Assembly (NCBI GenBank): GCA_046598395.1
Contig: JBKJIQ010000003.1
Coordinates: forward strand, 54,034 to 118,033
Direction: 5' to 3'
DNA: 64,000 nt
Source of the DNA: JAENVU01 sp046598395
GTDB taxonomy: Bacteria > Actinomycetota > Acidimicrobiia > IMCC26256 > JAENVU01
A program made the position numbers and the translations under genes. The notes under the pieces are model-generated. The model did no database searches. It was not told the origin of the DNA and saw only the letters and a program-made list of their open reading frames with translations. Shown here in pieces: positions 7,413 through 16,555 of this stretch (position 1 is its first letter; the number at the start of each line of letters is the position of its first letter).

Positions 7413-8069
7413 CTACGGACTGAGGCGCTGGATTGTCCAGCCGTCCGGAGTCAGCAGGTATACGACCCGGTCGTGCACCCGATCATCCCGGTTGCGCCAG
7501 AACTCCATCCGGACAGGCTGGATGCGATAGCCACCCCAATGCGGCGGCCGCGGGACCATCTCGGGGAACCGGGCACTCACCGCTTCCACTTGGGCCTCGA
7601 GCGTCGCTCGATCCGCAACCACTTCACTCTGGTGCGACGCCCACGCCCCGAGCTGATGACCGCGGGGCCGATTGGAGAAATACGTGTCGGACTCGGCCGC
7701 GTCGATACGCTCTGCGGAGCCCTCGATCCGGACTTGGGCGTCAAGTTGGGGCCAGTAGAACAGCGCCGCGACCGGCGCTCGGTCGCCCATTTCCACACCC
7801 TTGCGACTCTCGTAGTTGGTGAAGAAGACGAAACCGCGAGCGTCGATCCCTCGCAACAACACCACCCGCGAGGAGGGTCGGCCATCGGCACCCACCGTGG
7901 CCACGGTCATCGCCGCGCAACGGCCATCGGTTGCTGCGATAGCGGTGTCGTACCAACCGGAGAACTGTGTGATCGGATCCGGATCGACGGTCCGCTCATC
8001 CAGGGGTTCCAACCGATTGAGGGTCATGCCCCGACGGTACGCTGCCGTGGATGTTCGGTACTTGCTCAA
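7413..8069 (-). CDS. pdxH: pyridoxamine 5'-phosphate oxidase
   Basis: 218-residue FMN enzyme that oxidises pyridoxamine or pyridoxine 5'-phosphate to pyridoxal 5'-phosphate. Signatures include S-S-R-V-V-L-L-R-G-I-D, F-F-T-N-Y-E-S-R-K-G (FMN phosphate site), A-A-L-F-Y-W-P-Q-L-D-A-Q-V-R, R-P-R-G-H-Q-L-G-A-W-A-S-x-Q-S and the C-terminal W-G-G-Y-R with E-F-W-R-N-R-D-D-R-V-H-D-R. Length matches E. coli PdxH. An inner ATG at 8027 (M-T-L-N-R-L-E) is an alternative start; the longer form keeps the R-R-G segment resembling the family N-terminus. Divergent from the VOC gene. Confidence 0.93.
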   Translation of the reverse strand: MSKYRTSTAAYRRGMTLNRLEPLDERTVDPDPITQFSGWYDTAIAATDGRCAAMTVATVGADGRPSSRVVLLRGIDARGFVFFTNYESRKGVEMGDRAPVAALFYWPQLDAQVRIEGSAERIDAAESDTYFSNRPRGHQLGAWASHQSEVVADRATLEAQVEAVSARFPEMVPRPPHWGGYRIQPVRMEFWRNRDDRVHDRVVYLLTPDGWTIQRLSP

Positions 8070-8097
8070 TCGGTCAGGAACCGGGAGAATCCCAACT

Positions 8098-8622
8098 ATG
8101 AGCTTTCATCACCTCGCTATCGCCACCCGTGATCTCGAAGCGAACCACGCGTTCTATACCGAGTCCATGGGCTTCACCCTCGAACGCACCAACGTTGCGC
8201 CCACGGACACCGGCGGCTGGGCGCGCCACGTGTTCTACGACACCGGCAACGGCGAAATGATCGCATTCTGGGATCTGCACGATCCCGCGATCGGCGACTT
8301 CGTGCCATCGATCTCGGAGGGCCTCGGACTCCCACAGTGGACGAACCACATCGCGTTCAACGCGCCGACGGTCGACGACCTCGCAGTGGCTCGCCAACGC
8401 TGGCAGGACCACGGGCACTACGTGTTCGAGATCGACCACGGCTGGTGTACGTCGATCTACACCACCGACCCGAACGGAATCATGGTGGAGTTCTGCACCA
8501 CAACGGCGGTGGCTACCGATGCGGATCGCGCCGACGCACTTCGCCTCCTACGCGAGGTAACGCCCGAGCTCGAAGCTGCGCCCACCGGAACTCTGTACTC
8601 ACCCACACCTGCCCCGGTCTGA
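8098..8622 (+). CDS. VOC-superfamily (glyoxalase/bleomycin-resistance fold) protein
   Basis: 174-residue protein with two beta-alpha-beta-beta-beta modules. The first begins F-H-H-L-A-I-A-T-R-D-L-E-A-N-H-A-F-Y and the second N-H-I-A-F-N-A-P-T-V-D-D-L. The ending S-I-Y-T-T-D-P-N-G-I-M-V-E-F-C is the classical C-terminal metal-ligand strand of the superfamily. Candidate metal ligands are the early histidine, His in N-H-I-A-F and Glu in M-V-E-F. The substrate is unknown; dioxygenase or lyase activity is possible. The gene is convergent with the CoA-transferase gene, with an 8-base gap. Confidence 0.85.
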   Translation: MSFHHLAIATRDLEANHAFYTESMGFTLERTNVAPTDTGGWARHVFYDTGNGEMIAFWDLHDPAIGDFVPSISEGLGLPQWTNHIAFNAPTVDDLAVARQRWQDHGHYVFEIDHGWCTSIYTTDPNGIMVEFCTTTAVATDADRADALRLLREVTPELEAAPTGTLYSPTPAPV

Positions 8623-8630
8623 CCGCTCGC

Positions 8631-9827
8631 TCAGGCGATCACACCATCCGCGTGAAGCGCGACGAGTGTTGCGGCGTCGAGATCGAGGAGCGCGCCGAGC
8701 ACCGCGTCGGTGTGTTCGCCCAGAGCAGGACCGACGGTGCGGATAGCGCCCGGCGTGCGCGACAGCTTCGGAACAATCCCCGTCATCGGAAGCGCCCGCT
8801 CGAAACCGGCCGCCAACCGAACGATCATCTCGCGTGCCGCAACGTGTGGGTCGGCCGCGAGATCCGGCGCGGTGTTGATCAGTCCCGCCGGGATCGAATG
8901 CGATTCGAGCTGGCGCAACACCTCGGCAGCCGGCAGGGTCACCGTCCACGCCCCAACCTCGGCATCGAGGGCGTTCTGCCCGGCCGCCCGCGCGGCATGG
9001 GTGGCGTACGGCGCGATCAGGTCCGGTCGGTTCATGGCATCGGTCAGCCGTGCGAACACCGCATCGGCATTCGCGGCGATGACCACATCACGCCCATCCG
9101 CGGTCGGGTAAGCGTTCGAGGGTGCAACACCAGGCAGGTAGCCGCCGCTGCGACCGCGGACGATTCCACCAAGCTCGAAGTCCGCCACCGTCGACTCCAT
9201 GAGCGCCATCACTGCCTCATAAATCGCCACGTCCACTTCCTGACCCAATCCCGACCGATGCCGTTCGTTCACGGCTGCCAACGTCCCGATCACCGCGAAC
9301 AACGCCGCGAGCGCGTCGCCGAGCGAGATCCCGGATCGAGCCGGCGGACGGTCTGGGTCGCCAGTGGTATGGCGGATACCGCCCATCGCTTCGCCGATCG
9401 CACCGAAGCCGGGCTCATGCGCTCGGGGCCCGTCCTGACCGAAGCCGGAGACATGCGTGAGAATCAGGCCCGGATTTACAGCAGCCAGCGCCTCGTATCC
9501 CAGTCCCCACTTCGCCAAGGTTCCCGGCTTGAAGTTCTCAATCACCACATCGCAGTGGACGGCGAGCGACCGGACCAACTGTCGACCACGATCGCTGCGG
9601 AGGTCGATCGCAATCGACTGCTTGTTGCGTGCGATCGCCGGCCACCACAAGGATCGACCGTCGAGCGTCACACCCCACCCGCGCATCGGGTCACCCGATC
9701 CCGGCGCCTCGACCTTGATGACATCGGCACCGAGATCACCCAACAGTTGGGCCGCGAACGGGCCCGCGATGAATGATCCGAGTTCGAGTACGCGCAGGCC
9801 GGTGAGCGGCGGTGATGGATCGGTCAC
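8631..9827 (-). CDS. CaiB/BaiF family (family III) CoA-transferase
   Basis: 398-residue enzyme from a GTG start. The N-terminus L-T-G-L-R-V-L-E-L-G-S-F-I-A-G-P-F and L-G-D-L-G-A-D-V-I-K-V-E are the family III CoA-transferase Rossmann signature. The conserved catalytic aspartate lies in S-G-I-S-L-G-D-A-L-A-A-L-F. These enzymes move CoA between organic acids (formyl-CoA/oxalate, carnitine, bile acid or succinyl-CoA types). The substrate cannot be assigned. It is divergent from the alpha/beta-hydrolase gene with only 21 bases between the starts. Confidence 0.92.
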   Translation of the reverse strand: MTDPSPPLTGLRVLELGSFIAGPFAAQLLGDLGADVIKVEAPGSGDPMRGWGVTLDGRSLWWPAIARNKQSIAIDLRSDRGRQLVRSLAVHCDVVIENFKPGTLAKWGLGYEALAAVNPGLILTHVSGFGQDGPRAHEPGFGAIGEAMGGIRHTTGDPDRPPARSGISLGDALAALFAVIGTLAAVNERHRSGLGQEVDVAIYEAVMALMESTVADFELGGIVRGRSGGYLPGVAPSNAYPTADGRDVVIAANADAVFARLTDAMNRPDLIAPYATHAARAAGQNALDAEVGAWTVTLPAAEVLRQLESHSIPAGLINTAPDLAADPHVAAREMIVRLAAGFERALPMTGIVPKLSRTPGAIRTVGPALGEHTDAVLGALLDLDAATLVALHADGVIA

Positions 9828-9848
9828 AGCCGCCTAGCCTGCCACCCC

Positions 9849-11084
9849 ATGCCACCAGCACCCACCACTCGGATCGGCCGCTACGAAAATCCGTACCGGG
9901 TGGCGGAATGGCACCGGGAACCGCCCTCGGGAACGCACTGCACCGCGCTGGTGCTCGAGACCCAAGACCGCGCTATCGCGCACGGGTGGCTGTATGCGCG
10001 CGGTGGCGAGTCGACGGTGGCGGTGCTCATGCATCCTCGGGCCAACTTCGCCCATCACTACGTGACCCCTGGCCTCCTCGAAGCGGGTATCGCGGTGCTC
10101 AACGTGACGAGCCGGTGGCTCAACAACGACGCGACCTTGATTCATGAACAGGTGTTACTCGATGTTGCCGCGGCCGTCGGGGCCGCCCGGGCACGGTACG
10201 AGCGCGTGGTGCTCATCGGAAACAGCGGCGGGGCGTCGTTGTTCACGTTCTACCTCCACCAAGCGCACGCACCCGCCGGGGCACGCCTCACCCACACCGC
10301 GGCAGGCGACGCGTTCGACCTCAACCGCTTCGATCTTCCCGGCGCGGATGCGATGGTGTATCTCGCCGGTCATGCAGGTGAGGGCCACTACCTGCTTCAC
10401 GCCATCGACCCATCGGTCATCCATGAGGACGATCCCACCTCGTGCAACCCCGATCTCGATCTCTACGACCCACGCAACGGCTTCGTGGAACCACCCGACG
10501 TTCCGCGCTACACCGAAGCGTTCCTCGCTCGATATCGCTCGGCCCAACACGCGCGCATCGAGCGCATCGACGCCCGCGCTCGTGAACTCGTCGCGGCGAA
10601 GCGGGCGGCGAAAGCGGCGTGGGCCGAGACCGGGAACACCACCGATCGCCGCGCCTCGATCGCGACGCATTTCATGCACGTCTACCGCACCGATGCCGAT
10701 CCACGAGCGGTTGACGCTTCCTTGGATCCGTCGGCGCGCGATTACGGCTCGCTGTGGGGAAGACGGCCAGATTGGATCAACTACGGGGCCGTGGGATTCG
10801 GACGAGTCGTCGCACCCGAGGCATGGCTGTCCACCTGGTCCGGACTTTCATCGCAGGCGGAAATCGCAGTCACGGGAAGTCGCATGACGCTCCCCGCCTT
10901 GCAGGTGGTGTACTCGGGTGACAACTGCATCTATCCCTCGGACGATGAACTCATCGCCTCATCGCTCGCGACCACGCGACTCGACCATGCGATGGTCGAC
11001 GGCGATCACTACGGCTTTCCCGTTGACGCCGGACGCGACCCCGCGACGCGCATCGTGGCCGACTGGATCACGGCTCAGTCATGA
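9849..11084 (+). CDS. alpha/beta-hydrolase fold protein
   Basis: 411-residue cytoplasmic protein. The nucleophile elbow is G-N-S-G-G-A-S (about residue 124), preceded by R-V-V-L-I, and A-V-L-M-H-P-R forms the oxyanion-side strand. A late G-D-H-Y-G-F-P-V supplies the candidate catalytic histidine, with Asp in Y-S-G-D-N. Long helical insertions sit between strands in the middle. It resembles esterase-like proteins found next to LLM oxidoreductases in actinobacteria. The substrate is unknown. Its TGA overlaps the ATG of the LLM oxidoreductase, so the pair probably acts in one catabolic route. Confidence 0.78.
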   Translation: MPPAPTTRIGRYENPYRVAEWHREPPSGTHCTALVLETQDRAIAHGWLYARGGESTVAVLMHPRANFAHHYVTPGLLEAGIAVLNVTSRWLNNDATLIHEQVLLDVAAAVGAARARYERVVLIGNSGGASLFTFYLHQAHAPAGARLTHTAAGDAFDLNRFDLPGADAMVYLAGHAGEGHYLLHAIDPSVIHEDDPTSCNPDLDLYDPRNGFVEPPDVPRYTEAFLARYRSAQHARIERIDARARELVAAKRAAKAAWAETGNTTDRRASIATHFMHVYRTDADPRAVDASLDPSARDYGSLWGRRPDWINYGAVGFGRVVAPEAWLSTWSGLSSQAEIAVTGSRMTLPALQVVYSGDNCIYPSDDELIASSLATTRLDHAMVDGDHYGFPVDAGRDPATRIVADWITAQS

Positions 11085-11974
11085 AGATCCGGATCGGATA
11101 CGGATTCGGCGCGCAACGTGGGTTCACCGCCGCGGGCTTCGCGGCGATGGTCGACACCCTCGAGGCGCTCGGATTCGATTCGCTCTGGCTTTCCGAACGC
11201 ATCGGCGCCGACGCGCCCGACCCCGTCATCGGCCTCGCCGTCGCGGCGGGTCGCACCTCTCGCATGAAACTCGGTACGAGTGTGCAAGTACTCCCGGGTC
11301 GGAACCCGGCGGTGCTTGCCAAGGAACTCGCGAGTCTCGATGTCCTCTCGGGCGGCCGGTTCCTTCCCGGGTTCGGACTCGGCATCGCTCACCCCGCCGA
11401 GCAGCAGGCGTTCGGAATCCAACGGTCCGACCGCGCCGCATGGTTCGAGGAAGCCCTGCCCCTCCTGCGTCGCATCTGGACCGAAGACGCCGTCGATCAC
11501 GACGGAACCCGATTCCACTACGAGCAGTTGCGAGTTCGGCCCCACCCGCTCCAGCAACCGTTCGATGTCTGGCTCGGTGGTCGCGCGCCGGGAGAACTCC
11601 GCCGTGTCGGTCGGTTGGCCGACGGATGGCTGGCGTCGTTCTCGATGCCCTCCGAGTGCGCCGAGGGCCGGGACACGATCGATGAAGCCGCCGCCGCCCA
11701 TGGCCGGGTCATCGATCCGGAACACTTCGGCGCGATGGTGTTCTACTCCAACGGTCCCGTCTCCGAACCGGTCCAGAAGTTGATCGCGGCGCGCTCCCCC
11801 GACATCGACCCGAACGACCTGGTGCCCGGAAATCTCGAGGTGCTGGAGCGTCGACTTCACGAGTACATCGACATCGGGTTCTCGAAACTCGTGCTCGTGC
11901 CACTGCACAGTCCCGAGGACTGGAACGCCGAACTCGAACCGCTGGCCCGACACCTGCTGTCACTGCAGACCTGA
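11081..11974 (+). CDS. LLM class (F420-dependent type) oxidoreductase
   Basis: 297-residue TIM-barrel oxidoreductase of the luciferase-like superfamily. Typical segments are M-V-D-T-L-E-A-L-G-F-D-S-L-W-L-S-E-R near the N-terminus, K-L-G-T-S-V-Q-V-L-P-G-R-N-P, L-D-V-L-S-G-G-R-F-L-P-G-F-G and F-D-V-W-L-G-G-R-A-P-G-E-L. Actinobacterial members with this layout generally use coenzyme F420, although FMN cannot be excluded. Translationally coupled to the upstream hydrolase by a 4-base overlap. Convergent with the transporter gene at 11998. Confidence 0.88.
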   Translation: MKIRIGYGFGAQRGFTAAGFAAMVDTLEALGFDSLWLSERIGADAPDPVIGLAVAAGRTSRMKLGTSVQVLPGRNPAVLAKELASLDVLSGGRFLPGFGLGIAHPAEQQAFGIQRSDRAAWFEEALPLLRRIWTEDAVDHDGTRFHYEQLRVRPHPLQQPFDVWLGGRAPGELRRVGRLADGWLASFSMPSECAEGRDTIDEAAAAHGRVIDPEHFGAMVFYSNGPVSEPVQKLIAARSPDIDPNDLVPGNLEVLERRLHEYIDIGFSKLVLVPLHSPEDWNAELEPLARHLLSLQT

Positions 11975-11997
11975 ACCTCTGGCGCACCAAGGCGCCG

Positions 11998-12891
11998 CTA
12001 CGGCGACGCGGGGGTGATCGGCGGATGGCCCGGGAGATCGTCATGAACCCCGGCCACAAAGGGGGAGCGCGCCAAGCGAATCACCCCGACCAGCATCACC
12101 CCAACCGCCACCGCGACGATCCCATATTGCAACAGACCGTGCGCCTTCAGATGCTCCTCGAAGATGAACACACCGAGAAACGCCGACAAGATCGGATTCG
12201 TCACCGCCAACGCCGGAAGTGAAGCCGCGAGGTGGCCGGCGTTGAACGCACTCTGGTTCAGGATCAACCCCCCGATGGCGAACACCGCCAGCGCGTAGAC
12301 CGGCCATCGCATGAACAGCGACGTGACACTGTGGTCGGCGAGGATGTCCACGACCTGTTTCGTCAGCGCGGCCGTGCACGCGTAACACGCACCCGTTGCC
12401 ACCGCGAGGCCGAGTGCCCGGTTATGGGGTTGGGCGCCCCGCGTGATGAGCACCATCAGGACCATGATCATGATGCAGAACCCGAACCCGGTCACCCATT
12501 CCCAGTTCGTCGCGCTGCCCGACCCTCCAATGGGCTCGCCCACCGCGAGAAAGACGGCGATTCCCCCTGCGACAGCTGCGGCAGCAAGCCACTCCGAACG
12601 CCCGGGCCGCGACGCCCGTCCGATCGCAGAAAGCGGCAACGCAAAGAGCAGCCCGCTGACCATCAACGTCTGCACGAGGACCAGCGAACCCACCGAGAGG
12701 GCCGCGGCCTCGAGGAAATAGGCGGCGACATCGAGACCGATCCCGAGGAGCCACATCGGATGTTTGATCAACTCGAGGATCAGGCCGGGCCGCAGCGACA
12801 TGTGTTCGGGCGCGGCGGCCGCAACCTTGTGTTGAAACACTGACGCGATGGCGTAACAGAGGCCCGCGCCGAGCGCGAAGAAAAACGCCAC
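11998..12891 (-). CDS. EamA/NIPA-like multi-pass transporter
   Basis: 297-residue membrane protein with about nine to ten hydrophobic helices and the N-terminus F-A-L-G-A-G-L-C-Y-A-I-A-S-V-F-Q-H-K-V-A. The layout of paired helices with short loops and the P-I-L-S-A-F-L-G-V-F-I-F-E-E segment near the end resemble DMT-superfamily EamA transporters and the related NIPA Mg2+ transporters. Actinobacterial relatives are annotated only as DMT family transporters, and the substrate is unknown. It is 5 bases downstream of the polysaccharide deacetylase gene on the same strand, suggesting an operon with the glycolipid genes. Confidence 0.78.
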   Translation of the reverse strand: MAFFFALGAGLCYAIASVFQHKVAAAAPEHMSLRPGLILELIKHPMWLLGIGLDVAAYFLEAAALSVGSLVLVQTLMVSGLLFALPLSAIGRASRPGRSEWLAAAAVAGGIAVFLAVGEPIGGSGSATNWEWVTGFGFCIMIMVLMVLITRGAQPHNRALGLAVATGACYACTAALTKQVVDILADHSVTSLFMRWPVYALAVFAIGGLILNQSAFNAGHLAASLPALAVTNPILSAFLGVFIFEEHLKAHGLLQYGIVAVAVGVMLVGVIRLARSPFVAGVHDDLPGHPPITPASP

Positions 12892-12896
12892 GTCGG

Positions 12897-13652
12897 TTAG
12901 GCCGCGGAACGTTCCGGGAGAACAATCCCGTGCTCGCCCACCGGGCCCACGCGCAGCGATCGGCCCGAAAGCTCAGCGGCGAGTGCGGGAAGCGCGTGGA
13001 GGGTCGAATGCCAACACTTCGGCGCCGAGGTGCAATCGGAATCGTGTAACAAGACGGTTCCGCCATCGATATAGCCACCCAAGACATCGGCAACGACCGA
13101 CTCCGGCGTCGCGCCTTCGCGCCAGTCGCGACCCCAAGCAGTCCACAACACCGGGCGCAGCCCGACCCGCCGAGCGCCGCGCACTCCGCCCAACGACAAG
13201 GTGCCGTAGGGCGGTCGAAACCACACCGGCATGACCCCGGACGCATCGGCCACCGCATCCCGAGCGCGGGCAATGTCGTCCGCGACCACGCGGGGCGAGA
13301 GGCGGAGCTGCGATCGGTGGGTGTCGCCATGGACGCCGACCTCGTGGCCCGCGGCCGCGACCTCGGCCGCGAGTCCTGGCGCCCGCCGAGCCATATCGCC
13401 CAGCATGAAGAACGTGGCATGCCAACTGAGGGCGTCGAGGGCGCGGAGAAACTCGGGGGTGGAGGACGGATCCGGACCGTCATCAAACGTGAGAGCCACA
13501 TGACCCGGCCGGCCCACTCCGGCGAGTCCGGGGGAGAGGTAGCGGCCCACCGACGAGAGTGCAACCAGCGACGGTGCAGAGTGGATCGCGAGTCCGGCCG
13601 CGATGACCGCTCCCGCGCCGGCCCCCGCGATCACGACGGGCGCCAGACTCAT
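12897..13652 (-). CDS. polysaccharide deacetylase (NodB homology domain)
   Basis: 251-residue protein with an N-terminal hydrophobic segment (about 5-30) that probably anchors or exports it. The NodB motifs are complete: T-F-D-D-G-P-D with Asp57/Asp58, H-G-D-T-H with metal ligands His108 and His112, R-P-P-Y-G at 146-150, and V-L-L-H-D-S near the C-terminus. It should remove acetyl groups from an N- or O-acetylated glycan at the cell envelope. Its ATG overlaps the stop of the upstream glycosyltransferase gene, whose own C-terminal part looks like a degenerate copy of this fold. Confidence 0.92.
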   Translation of the reverse strand: MSLAPVVIAGAGAGAVIAAGLAIHSAPSLVALSSVGRYLSPGLAGVGRPGHVALTFDDGPDPSSTPEFLRALDALSWHATFFMLGDMARRAPGLAAEVAAAGHEVGVHGDTHRSQLRLSPRVVADDIARARDAVADASGVMPVWFRPPYGTLSLGGVRGARRVGLRPVLWTAWGRDWREGATPESVVADVLGGYIDGGTVLLHDSDCTSAPKCWHSTLHALPALAAELSGRSLRVGPVGEHGIVLPERSAA

Positions 13653-15424
13653 CGGAGCTCCGACAACGGCGACGATGCCAGATTCTCCACCTCGAGCTGA
13701 TGCTCGAGGACGCCCAGCGCGTTGCGCGTTGCTTCCACCGTGGCGTCCCGCCCATCCAGCACGTAGACCGCTCGATCTCGCAAGCGAGCCGGCAGGTGCG
13801 CCGGTTGGATCAGATAGTCGGGCCGCACCAGTCGTTGGCCGCGGCGGCGGGCGTAGATCTGGTCGAATGCATCGAAGCGGCGACCCGGGACGAACTCCAG
13901 AACTTTTGCGCCCGTCACGGTCTTGGTAATCGCATCGGTCGACTGCACCACATCGGTCTCGGCGCGCAGCAGCCGAAACGGTCGGCCTTGACCCCAGCCG
14001 CCGTTGCCGAGGTCGACATCACGATCGACCAGCGATTGCAACGAGGCGCTATCCGACGCCTGCACCGTTTCGCCATCGAGAATCGCGGTTGCATGCATCC
14101 GGTCGAGTGCGGCTCGAATCGACGGATGCTCAACTTCCGCTTTGCTCAGGCGAACGCCGAAAAACACCTTGTCGTGAGCCGATCGGGGCGGCTCAGCTAC
14201 ACCAATTCCGAACGCCGAGATGCCCTGCGCGCCGAGGGTCAACAACCCGTACATCGCCAACGTCACGAACGTGAGCACGCGCAAGCGGTGCGGCAACTTC
14301 GGCATTTGAATGGGCTTCTCGATTCCATCGCGGAGGCGGCGAGCCGCCTCCGCCACAACATCGTCAGTTGCATCTCCCACGAACAGCGCGTGGGCCCGCG
14401 CAATCTGTTCCTGGCGCAAGACGCTCGGACTGCACAAGTCCGTCAACGCGACTCGGAGTTCATCGCCCGTGCGGGCATAGCGGGTGACGCCAATCGCCGA
14501 CATTCCCTCCGCGTTATCGCGACCATGGCCGACGATCGGCAGGAAGGTGACCACAGGTAACCCAACCGCGAACGCCTCATTTGCGGTGAGCCCTCCGGCA
14601 TTCTCAACCATCACGTCACATGCGGCCATCAGGCGCGGCATGTTGTCGGTCCAGCCGAGGATCGTCCCTCGGCCGCGGCGCTCGAGCGCCCCCTTGAGAT
14701 CGGAATCGCGAGCGCACACGACGACCGGGTGGAAATCGCCGGCCGCGCAGATCGCGTCGTACGTGCCGGTGACGTCACCGACCCCCCACGATCCCGCCAC
14801 CACCAGCACGGCGCGCACGTCATCGGCCAGCCCGAGTTCGCCACGACTCGACGTTCGGCTGGCCGCCACCGCAGGGAGAAACCGCTCGGCGACAAGTGGC
14901 CCTGGCGCGCGGGCGTCTTCTCCGCCGCGCTGGCGCGCCGTGTCCGCCGCGAAGTCGCTCGTCGCGAGATGGACATCAACGTGAGGGTGCACCCACAAGG
15001 GATGAACAGCAAAGTCAGTGAGGTACGTGACGACGGGAACCTTGAGCCAGCGCTTCTTGCGCATGTTCCCGAGCACGAGCGAAGACAACGGGTAGGTGGA
15101 CACCACAACGTCGGCATCCGTCTCGGTGATGGCCCGACGAATGCGGCGCCCTGCAATCAACGTGTCGAGCCGCACGATGAAGCCCCACGTTGAGGGCATC
15201 TTGTACCAGAGGCGGTAGGTGAGTTCGTAGCTCCAAGGCGCCACCCGCAACTGCACGAGGTAGCTCCACTTGATGAACCAGCCGATACCAAACGGGCAGC
15301 AATCGAGAAAGTCGATAATCCGCACGGTGTGGCCTTGTAGTTCCAGGCGTTTGCGCAGCTCATTGGCGGCGCCATCGTGGCCGGCGCCCATCGACGCAGA
15401 AATGATCAGGATCCGCCGGGCCAT
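13649..15424 (-). CDS. MGDG-synthase-like GT28 glycosyltransferase with C-terminal degenerate deacetylase-like domain
   Basis: 591 residues. Residues 1 to about 370 are a GT-B glycosyltransferase of the monogalactosyldiacylglycerol synthase/MurG type. The N-terminus R-I-L-I-I-S-A-S-M-G-A-G-H-D-G-A-A is the glycine-rich acceptor loop, and V-E-N-A-G-G-L-T-A-N-E-A with G-L-P-V-V is the nucleotide-sugar site. A hydrophobic stretch (about 382-410) follows. The last 180 residues parallel the NodB fold of the downstream enzyme (a strand, an S-I-R-A-A-L-D-R-M helix, then D-V-D-L-G-N-G-G-W-G-Q), but the D-D and H-x3-H metal ligands are absent. Likely role: transfer of a sugar to a diacylglycerol lipid at the inner membrane face (inference). 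Confidence 0.83.
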   Translation of the reverse strand: MARRILIISASMGAGHDGAANELRKRLELQGHTVRIIDFLDCCPFGIGWFIKWSYLVQLRVAPWSYELTYRLWYKMPSTWGFIVRLDTLIAGRRIRRAITETDADVVVSTYPLSSLVLGNMRKKRWLKVPVVTYLTDFAVHPLWVHPHVDVHLATSDFAADTARQRGGEDARAPGPLVAERFLPAVAASRTSSRGELGLADDVRAVLVVAGSWGVGDVTGTYDAICAAGDFHPVVVCARDSDLKGALERRGRGTILGWTDNMPRLMAACDVMVENAGGLTANEAFAVGLPVVTFLPIVGHGRDNAEGMSAIGVTRYARTGDELRVALTDLCSPSVLRQEQIARAHALFVGDATDDVVAEAARRLRDGIEKPIQMPKLPHRLRVLTFVTLAMYGLLTLGAQGISAFGIGVAEPPRSAHDKVFFGVRLSKAEVEHPSIRAALDRMHATAILDGETVQASDSASLQSLVDRDVDLGNGGWGQGRPFRLLRAETDVVQSTDAITKTVTGAKVLEFVPGRRFDAFDQIYARRRGQRLVRPDYLIQPAHLPARLRDRAVYVLDGRDATVEATRNALGVLEHQLEVENLASSPLSELR

Positions 15425-15483
15425 GGACTACCGAGCGTACTGCGAAGCGCGAGATCCTGACGGGTTTCGTAGCGTCCGGCGCG

Positions 15484-16503
15484 CTACCAGCCGAGAATTG
15501 CGCCGGCGATCATGCCGAGGATGAGCAGGCCACCGGCCCGGCGGGTCAGCAGGAACGAATGGGGTGCGAACCACAGCGGCCAGACCGGATTCGGCATCGG
15601 TGACTCGGCCGGCTTCGGCTCGCCGTAGGTCTTCCAGACTCGCACCAAGAGCGGGATCGACGCGAAGACCAGGAGCGTCGCGGCGGGGAGGATCTGTGCG
15701 ATCACCAGACCCACGATCATCGCGTAGAACACCACGAACATGCCGCGTGTGACCTGACGCGCCGGACCGTCGCCCAGGATCACGGGCAAGGTACGCGTGC
15801 CGGCGGGACCATCCCACGGCGCCTTGTCGATGTGCTTGCCCATCAGCACGGTCGTGCACAGAATCGCGTACGGCAGCGATGCCAGGACCACCGCTGCCGG
15901 AATGGTGCCGGTGGCCGCGTAATACACGCCGCCGACCATGAGCGGACCCCACACCACCACCACCGTCGGCTCACCCAGCCCCCGCTTCTTGAGCCGAATC
16001 GGAGGGGCCGTGTACGCAGCCGAGAGTAAGAACCCGCCGAGCGCGAAGCCGATGATCGCGGGCCCGCGTTCGATGGTCAAGAAGATCATGATCCCGAGGC
16101 ACATCACGTTCACGACCAGCGCGTACACCGCCAGGCGGCCACGGGTCACCACGCCGGCGATGACCGGGTGCGGCGAGTAGAGGTTGCGCGGATAGTCCTT
16201 GGTATCGGTGCCCACTTCGAGATCAAAAAGGTCGTTCATGATGTTGTTCGCCATGTGCGCGAGCACGATGCCGGCGCCGGCAACTGCGAACAGGCCCCAG
16301 TTGACATCATGAACTTCGCGAAACACAGTGAGCAGGCCGGCGAGGCCCGCGGCCACGAGCGTCATCGGCAGGACACCCGCTCGGGTCAGCCACAACCACT
16401 TCGATACCGGGTCGAGCTTGCCCTTCGGCGGGTTCGTGGTTGCGAGCACGTAGAGCCACTTTTTCGGAAGGCTCTCACGATGGTCGATCGCGGCGTCGGT
16501 CAT
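15484..16503 (-). CDS. UbiA-family prenyltransferase
   Basis: 339-residue membrane protein with about eight to nine transmembrane helices. The first Asp-rich site is N-N-I-M-N-D-L-F-D-L-E-V-G-T-D, and the second is D-K-A-P-W-D followed by G-T-R-T-L-P-V-I-L-G. These are the polyprenyl-diphosphate and magnesium sites of UbiA enzymes, closest in pattern to MenA-like proteins. It attaches an isoprenoid chain to an aromatic or other acceptor, perhaps for a quinone or lipid; the acceptor cannot be read. Upstream of its start lies an intergenic region with a strong hairpin and a short duplicated segment. Confidence 0.88.
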   Translation of the reverse strand: MTDAAIDHRESLPKKWLYVLATTNPPKGKLDPVSKWLWLTRAGVLPMTLVAAGLAGLLTVFREVHDVNWGLFAVAGAGIVLAHMANNIMNDLFDLEVGTDTKDYPRNLYSPHPVIAGVVTRGRLAVYALVVNVMCLGIMIFLTIERGPAIIGFALGGFLLSAAYTAPPIRLKKRGLGEPTVVVVWGPLMVGGVYYAATGTIPAAVVLASLPYAILCTTVLMGKHIDKAPWDGPAGTRTLPVILGDGPARQVTRGMFVVFYAMIVGLVIAQILPAATLLVFASIPLLVRVWKTYGEPKPAESPMPNPVWPLWFAPHSFLLTRRAGGLLILGMIAGAILGW

Positions 16504-16555
16504 GGGTCTGGAGGCTACCCCTCAGCTCGCTCCCCAACTCACTCTCGTTGCCGAT

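Noticed and set aside
11979..11997. Short GGCGC/GCGCC hairpin between convergent genes as terminator
   Set aside because: Only five pairs and no T-run; too weak in high-GC DNA.
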